Of a DNA stretch of 64,000 nt, positions 8,523 through 18,091 are shown in pieces. The position numbers and the translations under genes were made by a program. Under the pieces are notes generated by a model, which was given only the letters and a program-made list of their open reading frames with translations, was not told the origin of the DNA and ran no database searches. Position 1 is the first letter of the stretch. Every line of letters starts with the position of its first letter. This DNA comes from [Clostridium] citroniae WAL-17108 (GTDB lineage Bacteria; Bacillota; Clostridia; Lachnospirales; Lachnospiraceae): contig NZ_JH376425.1 in the NCBI RefSeq assembly GCF_000233455.1, positions 1 to 64,000 of the forward strand, given 5' to 3'.

Positions 8523-9914
8523 TTACAGCTCGCAGTTGTTTACGGTTCTTGGGAAGGGGATCACATCGCGGATGTTGCCCATTCCTGTGAGATACATAAC
8601 GCAGCGCTCAAAGCCAAGACCGAAACCGGCGTGGCGGGTAGAGCCGTATTTGCGCAGATCCAGGTAGAAACCGTAATCGTCCTTGTTCAGGCCCAGTTCA
8701 TCCATTCTTGCAACCAGCTTCTCCAGATTGTCCTCCCTCTGGCTTCCTCCGATGATCTCGCCAATGCCGGGAACAAGGCAGTCCACGGCGGCAACGGTTT
8801 TGTTGTCCGGATTCATCTTCATATAGAAGGCTTTGATCTCCTTTGGATAATCTGTTACAAACACAGGCTTCTGGAATACCTTTTCCGTCAGATAGCGCTC
8901 ATGCTCGGTCTGAAGGTCGCATCCCCAGGATACCTTATAGTCAAATTCATCATTGTGCTTTTCCAAGAGCTCCACTGCGTCTGTGTAAGTGATGTGTCCG
9001 AATTCTGCGTTCAGCACATTGTTAAGGCGCTCCAAAAGGCCCTTGTCCACAAACTGGTTAAAGAAATTCATCTCTTCCGGCGCGTGCTCCAGCACGTACT
9101 TTATGATGTACTTAAGCATTCCCTCGGCCAGGCGCATGTTGTCGTCCAGGTCTGCAAATGCCATCTCGGGCTCGATCATCCAGAATTCAGCTGCATGGCG
9201 GGCTGTATTGGAATTCTCGGCGCGGAAGGTGGGTCCAAAAGTATATACGTTGCGGAAGGCCATGGCATAGGTCTCAGCGTTCAGCTGTCCGCTTACAGTC
9301 AGGTTGGTGGGCTTATTAAAGAAATCCTGGCTGAAATCCACCTTGCCGTCATCTGTCTTGGGGATATTGTTCAGATCCAGAGTGGTGACCTGGAACATTT
9401 CCCCGGCGCCCTCGCAGTCGCTTCCCGTGATCAGCGGTGTGTGCACATATACGAAATCCCGTTCCTGGAAATACTGATGGATGGCATATGCGATCAGTGA
9501 GCGGACGCGGAACACGGCCTGGAAGGTGTTGGTCCTTGGACGCAGGTGGGAGATGGAGCGCAGATACTCAAACGAGTGGCGCTTTTTCTGCAGAGGATAA
9601 TCGGATGCGGATGTGCCCTCCACCGTTACCTCTGCTGCCTGGATCTCAAATGGCTGCTTGGCATCGGGAGTGGCCACCAGGGTTCCCTTTACAATGATGG
9701 CAGTGCCTACGTTCAGCTTGGAAACCTCTGCAAAGTTGGAAAGGTTGTCGTGATATACAACCTGAAGGGTCTCAAAATAACTTCCGTCACTTACCACAAT
9801 AAAGCCAAAGGATTTGGAATCACGCAGACTGCGGACCCATCCTCCTATCTGTATCTCCTTGTCAAGATATTTCTCCGGATGTTTGTAAAGTTCTCTTACG
9901 GTAATCAGATCCAT
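8523..9914 (-). CDS. asnS: Asparaginyl-tRNA synthetase
   Basis: 463 residues, normal AsnRS length. The N-terminal OB-fold anticodon-binding domain (about 1-105) contains [19 protein letters not shown]. The class II catalytic domain follows, with motif 2 [21 protein letters not shown] near residues 227-247 and motif 3 [19 protein letters not shown] near 430-448. It charges tRNA-Asn with asparagine using ATP in the cytoplasm. The ATG follows AAAAGGAGATTATCAGTC. No T-box element (no TGGTACCGCG-like stretch) is visible in the upstream region. AspRS is excluded by the close match to the AsnRS opening and ending, including the [10 protein letters not shown] ending. Confidence 0.96.
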   Translation of the reverse strand: MDLITVRELYKHPEKYLDKEIQIGGWVRSLRDSKSFGFIVVSDGSYFETLQVVYHDNLSNFAEVSKLNVGTAIIVKGTLVATPDAKQPFEIQAAEVTVEGTSASDYPLQKKRHSFEYLRSISHLRPRTNTFQAVFRVRSLIAYAIHQYFQERDFVYVHTPLITGSDCEGAGEMFQVTTLDLNNIPKTDDGKVDFSQDFFNKPTNLTVSGQLNAETYAMAFRNVYTFGPTFRAENSNTARHAAEFWMIEPEMAFADLDDNMRLAEGMLKYIIKYVLEHAPEEMNFFNQFVDKGLLERLNNVLNAEFGHITYTDAVELLEKHNDEFDYKVSWGCDLQTEHERYLTEKVFQKPVFVTDYPKEIKAFYMKMNPDNKTVAAVDCLVPGIGEIIGGSQREDNLEKLVARMDELGLNKDDYGFYLDLRKYGSTRHAGFGLGFERCVMYLTGMGNIRDVIPFPRTVNNCEL

Positions 9915-10366
9915 GACTGATAATCTCCTTTTCTTTTCTCTCTATACAATACAGTATCCCCAATTCCCCAGGAAATGGACGGTAACTACATATAACGTGA
10001 TTATAAGATATTTCCCGTAATGTTTCAAGGTTATTCTACCTTCCTCTTATAATGGCCTGCCTCCAAAGGACAGTACAGTGGAAGAATTTAACAGTCATAC
10101 AAGGGGCGTTTATCTGATATGATGGGTAAGCGGGCCCTTTTGTCGAACCATGACGGTATGCGTCCTGGAGGAAGGGGGATATTTAGTGGCGGCTTAATAA
10201 ATCAAACACTAGATATAGAGAAAACCGGTGATAAATGGAGAAATAAGGGAGAAAATGTCGGAAAAATGCACAAAAACAGAGAAATATATTAAAAAATTTA
10301 TGTACTATTTACGAAGTTTGTGATATAATTAAAATTACAAAAATCTTAACAGCAAGAGGTGATAAC
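9915..10366. other. 452-base intergenic region between divergent asnS and glgC
   Basis: AT-rich spacer holding the two divergent start regions. An extended -10 for glgC is listed separately. I found no open frame with a ribosome site, no strong terminator and no recognisable riboswitch in it. Confidence 0.5.
10321..10329 (+). promoter_or_regulatory. Extended -10 promoter element upstream of glgC
   Basis: TGATATAAT is a perfect extended -10 (TGnTATAAT) placed 38 bases before the glgC start. No good -35 box is visible at 16-18 bases, as is common for extended -10 promoters. Confidence 0.6.
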
Positions 10367-11641
10367 GTGATTAAAAAAGAAATGATAGCTATGCTATTAG
10401 CAGGCGGACAGGGAAGCCGCCTTGGCGTACTGACACAGAAAGTAGCCAAGCCGGCCGTATCTTTTGGGGGGAAGTACCGGATCATTGATTTTCCACTGAG
10501 CAACTGTATCAATTCCGGGGTAGATACTGTCGGAGTTCTGACACAGTATCAGCCATTACGTTTAAATTCTCATATTGGAATTGGTATTCCATGGGATTTG
10601 GACCGGAATGTTGGTGGTGTAACAGTATTACCTCCTTATGAGCGCAGCAAAGGCAGCGACTGGTATACAGGTACTGCCAATGCCATCTATCAGAACCTGG
10701 AATATATGGAGACATATAATCCCGAGTATGTTCTGATCTTATCCGGCGATCACATTTACAAGATGGACTATGAGGTTATGCTGGATTATCACAAAGCTAA
10801 CAACGCAGATATCACCATTGCTGCAATGCCGGTACCGATTGAGGAAGCCAGCCGTTTCGGTATCCTGATTACGGACGAGTCCAATCGTATCATGGAATTT
10901 GAGGAGAAGCCTCCCGTTCCCAGAAGCAACCTGGCGTCCATGGGAATCTACATCTTCAGCTGGCCGGTGCTCAAGGAAGCGCTGATTAAGATGAAGGACG
11001 AGCCGGGATGCGATTTCGGCAAGCATATCATTCCATACTGCCATGCAAAGGGCGACAGGGAGTTTGCTTACGAGTACAACGGATACTGGAAGGATGTGGG
11101 TACCCTTGGCTCCTACTGGGAAGCGAATATGGAACTCATTGATATCATTCCGGAATTCAACCTGTATGAGGAGTATTGGAAGATCTATACCAAGAGTGAT
11201 GTGATCCCTCCCCAGTACATATCATGTGATGCGAACATTGAGAGAAGTATCATAGGTGAAGGCACGGAGATCTACGGCGAGGTTGTCAATTCCGTGATCG
11301 GTGCCGGTGTTACCATTGGAAAGGGGGCAGTGGTCCGCGATTCCATTGTGATGCAGGGAAGCGTCATTGGAGCGGGAAGTGTAGTTGACAAGGCTGTCAT
11401 TGCAGAGAATGTAAAGATTGGCTCTGACGTCCAGCTGGGAGTGGGTGAGTATGCCCCCAGCACATATGATCCAAAGGTATATCAGTTTGACCTTGTAACC
11501 ATCGGCGAGAATTCCATTGTGCCTGACGGGATGAGGGTTGGCAAGAACACTGCCATAGCAGGCGATACAACCGTAAGTGACTATCCTGACGGATTACTGG
11601 CAAGCGGAAATTACATTATAAAGGCAGGTGGCGTAAAATGA
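10367..11641 (+). CDS. glgC: Glucose-1-phosphate adenylyltransferase (ADP-glucose pyrophosphorylase)
   Basis: 424 residues. It makes ADP-glucose from glucose-1-phosphate and ATP, the first committed step of bacterial glycogen synthesis. The nucleotide-binding motif [22 protein letters not shown] is near residues 8-29. The sugar-binding region [19 protein letters not shown] is near 164-182. A left-handed beta-helix of hexapeptide repeats fills the C-terminal part (about 290-410). Translation starts at GTG 10367, preceded by AGAGGTGATAAC. The next in-frame ATG is five codons downstream and would remove only KKE. The stop overlaps the glgD start by four bases (ATGA), so GlgC and GlgD are coupled and probably form a hetero-oligomer. 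Confidence 0.95.
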   Translation: MIKKEMIAMLLAGGQGSRLGVLTQKVAKPAVSFGGKYRIIDFPLSNCINSGVDTVGVLTQYQPLRLNSHIGIGIPWDLDRNVGGVTVLPPYERSKGSDWYTGTANAIYQNLEYMETYNPEYVLILSGDHIYKMDYEVMLDYHKANNADITIAAMPVPIEEASRFGILITDESNRIMEFEEKPPVPRSNLASMGIYIFSWPVLKEALIKMKDEPGCDFGKHIIPYCHAKGDREFAYEYNGYWKDVGTLGSYWEANMELIDIIPEFNLYEEYWKIYTKSDVIPPQYISCDANIERSIIGEGTEIYGEVVNSVIGAGVTIGKGAVVRDSIVMQGSVIGAGSVVDKAVIAENVKIGSDVQLGVGEYAPSTYDPKVYQFDLVTIGENSIVPDGMRVGKNTAIAGDTTVSDYPDGLLASGNYIIKAGGVK

Positions 11642-12759
11642 GAGCAATCGGTATCGTATTAGCAGGTGGTAACAGCAAGAGGATGCGGGAACTTTCTAAT
11701 AAGAGAGCAGTGGCTGCCATGCCGGTTGCAGGAAGCTACCGCAGTATAGACTTTGCATTGAGCAATATGACGAATTCCCACATCCAGAATGTGGCTGTAT
11801 TTACACAGTACAACTCCAGATCCCTGAACCTGCACCTGAGTTCTTCCAAGTGGTGGGATTTCGGACGTAAACAGGGCGGGCTGTTTGTATTCACGCCTTC
11901 CATCACACCGGAGAACGGTGACTGGTACCGCGGAACAGCAGATGCACTTTACCAGAACCTGACCTTTTTAAAGAACAGCCATGAGCCGTACGTGGTAATC
12001 GCTGCAGGTGACGGCGTGTACAAGCTGGATTACAATAAGGTCCTGGAATACCATATTGAGAAAAAAGCAGATATCACAGTTGTCTGCAAGGACATGGAAG
12101 ACGGCACTGACGTAACCAGGTTTGGCTGTGTGAAGCTTAACGATGACGGACGTATCACGGACTTCGAGGAGAAGCCTATGGCAAGTGATGCAACCACCAT
12201 TTCCTGCGGTATCTATGTGATCCGCAGAAGACAGCTGATCGAACTGCTGGAGCGCTGTGCAGCTGAAGACAGATATGACCTGGTTAACGATATCCTGGTG
12301 CGCTATAAGAACCTTAAGAGGATCTACGCGTACAAGCTGAGCGGATACTGGAACAATATCGCTTCCGTGGACTCCTATTATAAGACCAACATGGACTTCT
12401 TAAAACCTGAGGTCCGGGATTACTTCTTTAAGCAGTATCCTGATGTATACACCAAGATCGATGATCTGCCGCCGGCTAAGTACAATCCGGGCGCCATTGT
12501 AAGGAACAGCCTGATTTCCAGCGGATGTATCTTAAACGGAACGGTGGAGAACTCCATTCTCTTCAAAAAGGCATATGTGGGAAACAATTGTGTGATTAAG
12601 AATTCCATTATTCTAAATGATGTCTATATTGGCGATAATACCGTGATTGAGAACTGCATTGTTGAGAGCAGGGATACCATCCGCGCCAACACCACACATA
12701 TCGGCACGCCGGAGAACATCAAAATCGTTGTGGAGAAGAACGAAAGGTATACATTATAA
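11638..12759 (+). CDS. glgD: GlgD, regulatory-type subunit of ADP-glucose pyrophosphorylase
   Basis: 373 residues, paralogous to GlgC over the nucleotidyltransferase domain ([20 protein letters not shown] near residues 3-22), with a C-terminal beta-helix region from about 285. It is shorter than GlgC and lacks the GQGSRL form of the nucleotide loop, as is typical of Firmicutes GlgD. In Bacillus and Clostridia GlgD is described as boosting GlgC activity while being weakly active itself. It overlaps glgC by four bases. No other glycogen gene (glgA, glgB, glgP) is in the window. Confidence 0.93.
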   Translation: MRAIGIVLAGGNSKRMRELSNKRAVAAMPVAGSYRSIDFALSNMTNSHIQNVAVFTQYNSRSLNLHLSSSKWWDFGRKQGGLFVFTPSITPENGDWYRGTADALYQNLTFLKNSHEPYVVIAAGDGVYKLDYNKVLEYHIEKKADITVVCKDMEDGTDVTRFGCVKLNDDGRITDFEEKPMASDATTISCGIYVIRRRQLIELLERCAAEDRYDLVNDILVRYKNLKRIYAYKLSGYWNNIASVDSYYKTNMDFLKPEVRDYFFKQYPDVYTKIDDLPPAKYNPGAIVRNSLISSGCILNGTVENSILFKKAYVGNNCVIKNSIILNDVYIGDNTVIENCIVESRDTIRANTTHIGTPENIKIVVEKNERYTL

Positions 12760-12839
12760 GACGCAGCGGACAGCGGGTTAAGCGCACGGGGAGCGCAGCT
12801 GCAGGCTGAAGCGGGATAAGACGGAAGGGGTATAAGAAC

Positions 12840-13127
12840 ATGCAGGTTACGGACGTGAGAGTAAGACGGGTAGAAAAGGAAGGGAAGATGAAAGCAATTG
12901 TTTCCATCACCCTGGACAATGAATTCGTCATTCATGACATCAAGGTTATCGAGGGGGAAAAGGGTTTATTCATAGCAATGCCAAGCCGCAAGGCAGCAGA
13001 CGGAGAGTACCGGGATATTGCCCATCCCATTAACTCCAACACAAGAGACATGATCCAGACCATTATTCTGAACAAGTATGAGACCACCTTGCTGGAGAAT
13101 GAAGCGGCTGAGGAAGCGCTGGCATAG
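12840..13127 (+). CDS. spoVG: SpoVG family septation / RNA-binding regulator
   Basis: 95 residues matching SpoVG over the whole length. Clear family blocks are [11 protein letters not shown] at the start, [21 protein letters not shown] near 17-37, and [24 protein letters not shown] near 42-65. In Bacillus SpoVG affects asymmetric septation, and it binds nucleic acids in several Firmicutes. The ATG follows GGAAGGGGTATAAGAAC. It lies 80 bases after glgD with no clear terminator between them, so it may be co-transcribed or have its own promoter that I cannot identify. Confidence 0.95.
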   Translation: MQVTDVRVRRVEKEGKMKAIVSITLDNEFVIHDIKVIEGEKGLFIAMPSRKAADGEYRDIAHPINSNTRDMIQTIILNKYETTLLENEAAEEALA

Positions 13128-13142
13128 TATATTGGTAGATTA

Positions 13143-13245
13143 TAACTGTTCAGGACATCCGATGTGAAAATAGGTGCAAAAACGGACTTATAAGCAAGCT
13201 TAACGCTCGCTTTTGCACCCATTTTCCCGCCGTCCTGAACTGTTA
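13143..13245. repeat. Long imperfect palindrome ending in TAACTGTTCAGGAC (intergenic repeat element)
   Basis: TAACTGTTCAGGAC (13143-13156) pairs with GTCCTGAACTGTTA (13232-13245) with a single T-T mismatch. Inside it, GAAAATAGGTGCAAAA (13166-13181) pairs with TTTTGCACCCATTTTC (13211-13226), also with one mismatch. The centre holds AAGCAAGCTTAACGCTCGC. The element lies 15 bases after spoVG. The same boundary motif recurs at 38018-38032 and 48502-48516, which suggests a dispersed family (REP- or MITE-like) and not a simple terminator. Confidence 0.7.
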
Positions 13246-13508
13246 CGGTAGGTTAATAATTAAGAGCCGTTTCTGGATAACGAAATGTTAGCTGGGGAGC
13301 GGCTCTTGTTTTCTATGTATTTTTATGCTATAGTGAAAACACGATTTTTATCACAATCTTGACACATCAAGTGTCAGACAATCTTTGGTGCCCTATGGGC
13401 GCTGTAATGGCCACTTCGGCCGTGGTTCCAAACTGTACTACTGGGAAGTATATGATGCTACAAGAGTATGCTCTTACAAGAAAGTCAGGTGATGTTCCGG
13501 ATGTTCTA
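13246..13508. other. Spacer with a run of short hairpins before the PD-(D/E)XK-like gene
   Basis: Four small hairpins follow one another on the plus strand: TGACAC/GTGTCA (13360-13376), GCCC/GGGC (13390-13400), GGCC/GGCC (13409-13421) and AAGAG/CTCTT (13462-13475). A 60-codon open frame (13359-13541) covers them but has no ribosome site or familiar product. It could be a decayed gene or a structured leader. Confidence 0.3.
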
Positions 13509-13537
13509 TTGAAGATGGGAAAGAAATTTATTATAAT
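13509..13537 (+). promoter_or_regulatory. Candidate promoter directly before the gene at 13553
   Basis: TTGAAG (13509-13514) and TATAAT (13532-13537) are 17 bases apart. The start point would fall within or just before the AAGGAGG ribosome site, giving a very short leader, so the assignment is uncertain. Confidence 0.4.
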
Positions 13538-13552
13538 ATAAGGAGGAAATGT

Positions 13553-14473
13553 ATGGATAAAAAGCGGCTGCAATGGCATCCTGCCTTTTTTGCAGTATTG
13601 CAGATTGAATTGGAAGAAGAGAAGCAGTTTATACAGTTTTATGCGGAGTATAATCTTACATGTAAGCCTATGCAGATTGATGTATTGGTGATAAAAAAAG
13701 ATTCGGAGCGAAGGATAGAAAAGAACATAGGCAGAATGTTTCGCCGATATAATGTGGTGGAATATAAGGGAATGAAAGACTATGTGAGTGTAAATGACTT
13801 CTATAAGGTTATAGGGTATGCATGTATCCTGCTGTCAAATACAAAGCAGGTTCGGGAGATCCTTCCCTCCCAGATAACGGTGACATTGGCAGGAAGCCAT
13901 TATCCGCAGAGCTTGTCAAATTTCCTAAAAAGAACGTACAGGGTAGATATGAGACTGGCATATCCGGGGATTTATTATATAAACGGACTTTTGTTTCCTG
14001 TACAGATCCTGGTTATCCGGGAATTATCAAAGGAAGACAATATCTGGCTGAGCCGTCTGAGAAGCGGACTGGAACTGGATGAGGATATAGAGGTCCTTGC
14101 AAAGGAATATAAGGGAAATGAAGGAAATCCGTTGTATGAGACGGCCATGGATCTGATCGTGCGGGCTAACTGGGAAAAATATCAGGAGGTGAGGAAAATG
14201 TGTGACGCGCTGAGGGAGCTGTTTGCAGATGAGCTGGAGGAACGGGAAAGTATAGGGATAGAAAAGGGTGGAATGGAAAAGCTGATAACGCTGGTCATGC
14301 GGAAGATGGAAAAAGGACAGTCGGCAGTCCGGATTGCTGAGGATCTGGTGGAACCCCTGGATGCGGTTCAGGAACTGTACGATATGATCGAGTCCCATCC
14401 GGATTATGACACAGCCCGCCTTTACGCTCTGCTGGCTGATAGACGAAAAGATCAATATTTGATACGTAAGTAA
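13553..14473 (+). CDS. PD-(D/E)XK nuclease-like protein (Rpn/transposase-like family of unknown role)
   Basis: 306 residues. The N-terminal part has the pattern of a PD-(D/E)XK nuclease: D43 in MQIDVLVIKKD followed by E70-Y71-K72 in VVEYKG, as in Rpn-like proteins encoded in many copies in Lachnospiraceae. The C-terminal half (about 170-306) is helical and charged, with ELFADELEERESIGIEKG and a repeat-like region (KMEKGQSAVRIAEDLVE). AAGGAGGAAATGT precedes the ATG. It stands alone between the repeat element and a terminator. Its substrate and role are unknown to me. It may promote DNA rearrangement if it behaves like Rpn proteins. Confidence 0.65.
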   Translation: MDKKRLQWHPAFFAVLQIELEEEKQFIQFYAEYNLTCKPMQIDVLVIKKDSERRIEKNIGRMFRRYNVVEYKGMKDYVSVNDFYKVIGYACILLSNTKQVREILPSQITVTLAGSHYPQSLSNFLKRTYRVDMRLAYPGIYYINGLLFPVQILVIRELSKEDNIWLSRLRSGLELDEDIEVLAKEYKGNEGNPLYETAMDLIVRANWEKYQEVRKMCDALRELFADELEERESIGIEKGGMEKLITLVMRKMEKGQSAVRIAEDLVEPLDAVQELYDMIESHPDYDTARLYALLADRRKDQYLIRK

Positions 14474-14490
14474 GGCCATTATTTTAAAAA

Positions 14491-14527
14491 CGCCGGAAAT
14501 CTCCTTAGGAGCAGGAGATTTCCGGTG
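14491..14527. terminator. Terminator between convergent genes
   Basis: CGCCGGAAATCTCC (14491-14504) pairs with GGAGATTTCCGGTG (14514-14527) with one wobble pair. It has TTTT after it on the plus strand and AAAAA before it, so it can serve both the gene ending at 14473 and the minus-strand operon ending at 14553. Confidence 0.85.
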
Positions 14528-14552
14528 TTTTGGCTTCTAAGATTTAAAACTC

Positions 14553-15311
14553 TTACAGCCCCCTGGAACGAATGGACAACAGAAAGTCCGATGTCAAGTC
14601 CGCCGGACTCTTGCGCATGCCTTCCGACTCTTTGTCCGACTGGGTAAACAGGTCGGGGAAACGTTTCAGGAGCCAGCGCTCCTGGGCTTTGTAGCGGTCT
14701 GTGTGCAGGGAGGACCAGAACATCAGCTTATCCAGGTTTCTGGTGGACACTGCCCTTATCATGGACTCATGTTCCTCAATGGAGTTCTTCATGAAATTTT
14801 CGTCCGCCATCAGGGCCAGCAGACGTATCCTTTTATAGTTGCTGCATTCTCTTTCGATCACGGACAGACAGTAGTCTCTGAATATCTCTGAAAAAAACAG
14901 GGCGTGAAATTCTTCATCCGCGTCAAAAAAGCGCCGGATGTCCTTGGCGCGGTACTGCTCCTTTTGCTCCAGGATGCAGTTTTCCATGCGAAGGATAACG
15001 GACGGGGAAAACATGCCGATAAAGTCCCTGAGAACATTCTCCTCAATGGAGCGGTGGACAAAACGCTCGTTATCGATCCGGTCCAGATCCAGCTTTGATA
15101 CAATGCTTCCCCTGTGGGGCAGAACCGTGATCAGATCTTCCTGTTCCAACTGAAGAAGGGCCTCCCGGCCAGGGGAACGCCCCACATCGTAGAGCCTGCA
15201 TATATCCTTAATATTAAAGAACATACCAGGCTTTAAACGCAATTTCACAATGTCATCTCTTAGAATTGAATAAATATTCGTATCTTCTTTTATAACTGGT
15301 TCAGTGCCCAT
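14553..15311 (-). CDS. GntR family transcriptional regulator, FCD type
   Basis: 252 residues. An N-terminal winged helix-turn-helix (about 10-75) includes LRLKPGMFFNIKDICRLYDVGRSPGREALLQLEQEDLITVLPHRGSIVSK-type sequence, in which P-G-R-E-A-L replaces the usual P-V-R-E-A-L. The C-terminal all-helical FCD ligand domain (about 85-225) includes the metal/ligand region DADEEFHALFF and the later EEHESMIRAV. It is the last gene of the transporter-hydantoinase operon and overlaps the preceding gene by 11 bases. It most likely represses that operon through the GTGATATACCAC palindromes near 19429-19666 and responds to the imported substrate (inference). Confidence 0.9.
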   Translation of the reverse strand: MGTEPVIKEDTNIYSILRDDIVKLRLKPGMFFNIKDICRLYDVGRSPGREALLQLEQEDLITVLPHRGSIVSKLDLDRIDNERFVHRSIEENVLRDFIGMFSPSVILRMENCILEQKEQYRAKDIRRFFDADEEFHALFFSEIFRDYCLSVIERECSNYKRIRLLALMADENFMKNSIEEHESMIRAVSTRNLDKLMFWSSLHTDRYKAQERWLLKRFPDLFTQSDKESEGMRKSPADLTSDFLLSIRSRGL

Positions 15312-15909
15312 ATCTCACTTCCAAATCCTGATTTGCCGCAGCCATAAGATATCTGGTATAGATGTATGGCGAAAACGCCACATCGGACATCAGCTTTGAA
15401 AAATGGATGGCGCCGATCTCACTGGCAGCTTCCACCTTTCTGCAGCATGGTATCATACCCAGGAACCGGCCCGGTACGCGGACGTTCCTGGTGTAGATGT
15501 CCGGTGTACATTCCTCGATCACATGGTAGAGCTCATGCCAGCAGACAATCTCCCGCAGCTTTTGCCTACGGGAGATATCTTCGGGCATGTGGACTTCCAT
15601 ATAATGCTCTACCATGGATATAAGGGTCATATTGATCCAGACAGTTTTGCTGTCCGGTTCCATTAATCCCATGTATAAGAATGCGGCCATAGGTTCGCGG
15701 CCGTCATCCTTAAGGTCAAAACCCATCCTGCCAAGACAGCTCTCCGGGGGCTGATCTCCAAAGCATCTTCTGATGTGCTCTTTCTGCAAAGCGGCTTCTT
15801 GCATACTTTGTTTAATTATAATTGATTTCTGCATAGAAGTCAAAGGTCTGGCCGCAGAATCTTTGGACAGCAGCAGGCCGTACCAGTATTCATCGGGGTA
15901 ATTATCCAT
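15301..15909 (-). CDS. Unrecognised HExxH protein, ImmA/IrrE-like peptidase candidate
   Basis: 202 residues, not a family I can name. A zinc-peptidase motif HELYH is at 125-129 (CWHELYHVIEE). About 31 residues later VEAASEIGAIHFSKLMSD (159-176) resembles the E-x-x-A-x-x-F-A-x-x-L-L helix of ImmA/IrrE-type metallopeptidases, with E160 or E164 as a possible third zinc ligand. There is no signal peptide, so it is likely cytoplasmic. The ATG follows ACAAGGAGAAGGACC. It lies between the hydantoinase-like gene and the GntR regulator and overlaps the regulator by 11 bases. It might cleave or inactivate the regulator, as ImmA does to ImmR, but this is speculation. Confidence 0.6.
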   Translation of the reverse strand: MDNYPDEYWYGLLLSKDSAARPLTSMQKSIIIKQSMQEAALQKEHIRRCFGDQPPESCLGRMGFDLKDDGREPMAAFLYMGLMEPDSKTVWINMTLISMVEHYMEVHMPEDISRRQKLREIVCWHELYHVIEECTPDIYTRNVRVPGRFLGMIPCCRKVEAASEIGAIHFSKLMSDVAFSPYIYTRYLMAAANQDLEVRYGH

Positions 15910-15942
15910 GGTCCTTCTCCTTGTAACAAAAGGCGTCTGTGA

Positions 15943-18072
15943 TCAGCCCAGAGCATTTTTTGCCAGCACAAGTATGATCTCATCGGAGGGGGCCCTGTCG
16001 GAAAGCTCTGCTTCTATAAGCCCTGCCACCTGTTTGTATTCCGGAATGCCGGAATAGTCGATCACTCTTGAGCCGCAGATGACATACACGTCCGGATTAA
16101 TGCGGACTTCGGAGGAAAAGTTGGAGGAGGCATCCCATATCTTTTTGAGATTTTCGCCGGATTTTTCCATAGTGGTGGTCAGGCAGCTTCCATCGGAGCG
16201 CTGGATTTTTACAAAGCCTTTTTTATCAATTACCCGGAGCTGGTTTTTATTGCCCTGCCTGCAGGTGGCCACAAAAATCTGTCCGTTGGTCGCTTCCAGG
16301 TTTACCTTGTCCTCGGCCACGCCCATGGATGCGGCTGCTATGCTGATAGCTTCCTTCTCATCGCAATTTTTCATCAGATCAGTGGTCTTTACCTCGGTGG
16401 ATCCCATGGCAATGGCCGTCACTTTCTGAGCCTGCTCATCGATTTCCACATAGACTTCTATGCTGTCTTCCACTGCACCGGAGTTCATGGCCATTTCCTT
16501 TGCCTCCTTTTTGAGCTGCGCAATGTCCTGGGCAGAGGGATTGGGCAGGGTGCGCTCAACCATTTCCCTGACCATGGCAAGAGCTACCCCAATGGAGGAG
16601 ATGACTTCTGCATTTTCCGGGATCTGGTATTTAAAGCCCATATCATTGGCCGTAAAGGTGAGCAGAGTACCGGCGCCGCCTCCGGCTCCCACCAGCACGA
16701 TCTGGTCACGCTCTATTTTATATTTTGCGATCAAATCTTCAATTACGGGTTTGATCTTGTCTGTGGATTTCTGGAGAATGGCTCTGGCTGTATCCTCCAC
16801 GGACATTCCCACTTCATCTGCCAGGAGCTTGATAGCCATCCTGGCGGAGTCCTCATTGCCGCAGGCATAGTCTCCCTCGGCCAGGATTCCCAGGACATTG
16901 GCGGCGCACGTGTTGGTAATGGTAACGGATTCCCCGTTGTTTAAGCGGATGGCAACATAATCATCCGGATCATTTTCCCGCGGCTGCATATGGTAGAGCG
17001 CGGCTCCCTCCAGCAATGAAGGATCGGTAAAGCAGGCGTAGCCCATGTTTGCAATATGGGCGGACCTGGGTCCCACATCCGTGATGCCGTTCTTTCCGGC
17101 CCTCACCATGGAACCTCCCGCCACACCCAGCACACGCACATCCAGTGAGTTGACATAAGTCCGGTGCCCGCCTATGATGGCATAGTCAACAGCGGGGCGT
17201 CCGTTCTTGATCACGCCGATATTGGTGGAGGTGCCGCCTACCTCAAAGTAGATACCATTGGATGCCCTGAGGTACATCAGGGCTCCGATCACCGATGCGG
17301 CAGGGCCTGAAAGCATGGTGAGCACGGGCCGCTTTTTCATCTCATTGACTTCCATGACGCCGCCATCGCCGCGCATGATCATTAGAGGCACATTAACGCC
17401 TGTGGAGCGCACCGAGGATTCGGTGCTGTTGGCTGTTTCCATCATTTTTGGAAGAATACTGGCATTGAGCGCAGCGGTCCGGGTCCTGGTGGTCAGGCCG
17501 TAAAGCTTGGTGATGTCGGAGGCCATGGAGGAGGGAAGCCCCATCTTATCCGCGGTTTCGGACACCAGCTTTTCTTCGGACATGTTATCCACGCCAAAAG
17601 CCTTGGATGCTACAATAACCCGGTCGCCCTGGTTGTACATGTCCTGGATCAGTGCTCGGACGGAATTTTCATTCATGTCCTTTGCCTTGATAAAGTGTGA
17701 ATCAATATGGATGAATTTGCCTGTTCCCAGGTCAATGTCGGGAATCTTTGTCTGGCGTTTGGTGAGAAAACTCTCCAGGCCGCCTTTTCCAATACCGATC
17801 ACTCCTACTTTGGCAACATCGCCCTCCAACAGGGCATTGGTGGCCTGGGTGGTGCTGTGGGCGATAAAAATCACTTCATCCGGCTGTATATTATTTTCCT
17901 CCAGGCATTTCTGAAAGGAATCCACCACTCCTTTGGCCACGCCTTCTTTGGCAAAGTGGGTCGTCATAACCGACCCTTTTCCCACGATCCGGTTGGTACT
18001 GTTGTCAATGGCAACAGCTTTGGTGTGAGTGCCGCCCACATCGATTCCGATTCTGATTGCTCTTTTTTCCAT
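15943..18072 (-). CDS. Hydantoinase/oxoprolinase family protein (HyuA-like)
   Basis: 709 residues. It starts with the actin-like ATP-binding motif IGIDVGGTHTKAVAID (residues 8-23), then FIAHSTTQATNALLEGDVAKVGVIG (Hydant_A_N domain). The central hydantoinase A domain has MLSGPAASVIGALMYL near 253-268 and FEVGGTSTNIGVIKNGRP near 274-291. The C-terminal part (about 540-709) is unusual and not assigned. Family members hydrolyse cyclic amides such as hydantoins or 5-oxoproline in an ATP-dependent way, often with a HyuB partner. No HyuB is present here. It lies 19 bases after the transporter gene, so the transporter probably imports its substrate. The precise substrate cannot be read from the sequence. 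Confidence 0.85.
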   Translation of the reverse strand: MEKRAIRIGIDVGGTHTKAVAIDNSTNRIVGKGSVMTTHFAKEGVAKGVVDSFQKCLEENNIQPDEVIFIAHSTTQATNALLEGDVAKVGVIGIGKGGLESFLTKRQTKIPDIDLGTGKFIHIDSHFIKAKDMNENSVRALIQDMYNQGDRVIVASKAFGVDNMSEEKLVSETADKMGLPSSMASDITKLYGLTTRTRTAALNASILPKMMETANSTESSVRSTGVNVPLMIMRGDGGVMEVNEMKKRPVLTMLSGPAASVIGALMYLRASNGIYFEVGGTSTNIGVIKNGRPAVDYAIIGGHRTYVNSLDVRVLGVAGGSMVRAGKNGITDVGPRSAHIANMGYACFTDPSLLEGAALYHMQPRENDPDDYVAIRLNNGESVTITNTCAANVLGILAEGDYACGNEDSARMAIKLLADEVGMSVEDTARAILQKSTDKIKPVIEDLIAKYKIERDQIVLVGAGGGAGTLLTFTANDMGFKYQIPENAEVISSIGVALAMVREMVERTLPNPSAQDIAQLKKEAKEMAMNSGAVEDSIEVYVEIDEQAQKVTAIAMGSTEVKTTDLMKNCDEKEAISIAAASMGVAEDKVNLEATNGQIFVATCRQGNKNQLRVIDKKGFVKIQRSDGSCLTTTMEKSGENLKKIWDASSNFSSEVRINPDVYVICGSRVIDYSGIPEYKQVAGLIEAELSDRAPSDEIILVLAKNALG

Positions 18073-18091
18073 TATTCAGTGACGTCCCTTC

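Noticed and set aside
8481-9500. Long open frame of 339 codons on the plus strand
   Set aside because: It is the antisense of asnS, whose motifs and length are complete on the minus strand. The plus-strand translation has no recognisable domain.
9915-10366. T-box or other amino-acid-responsive leader of asnS
   Set aside because: No TGGTACCGCG-like T-box core, specifier loop or terminator is visible on the minus strand.
13359-13541. 60-codon protein-coding gene
   Set aside because: No ribosome site before the first ATG and no familiar sequence. The stretch is better explained by hairpins or decay.
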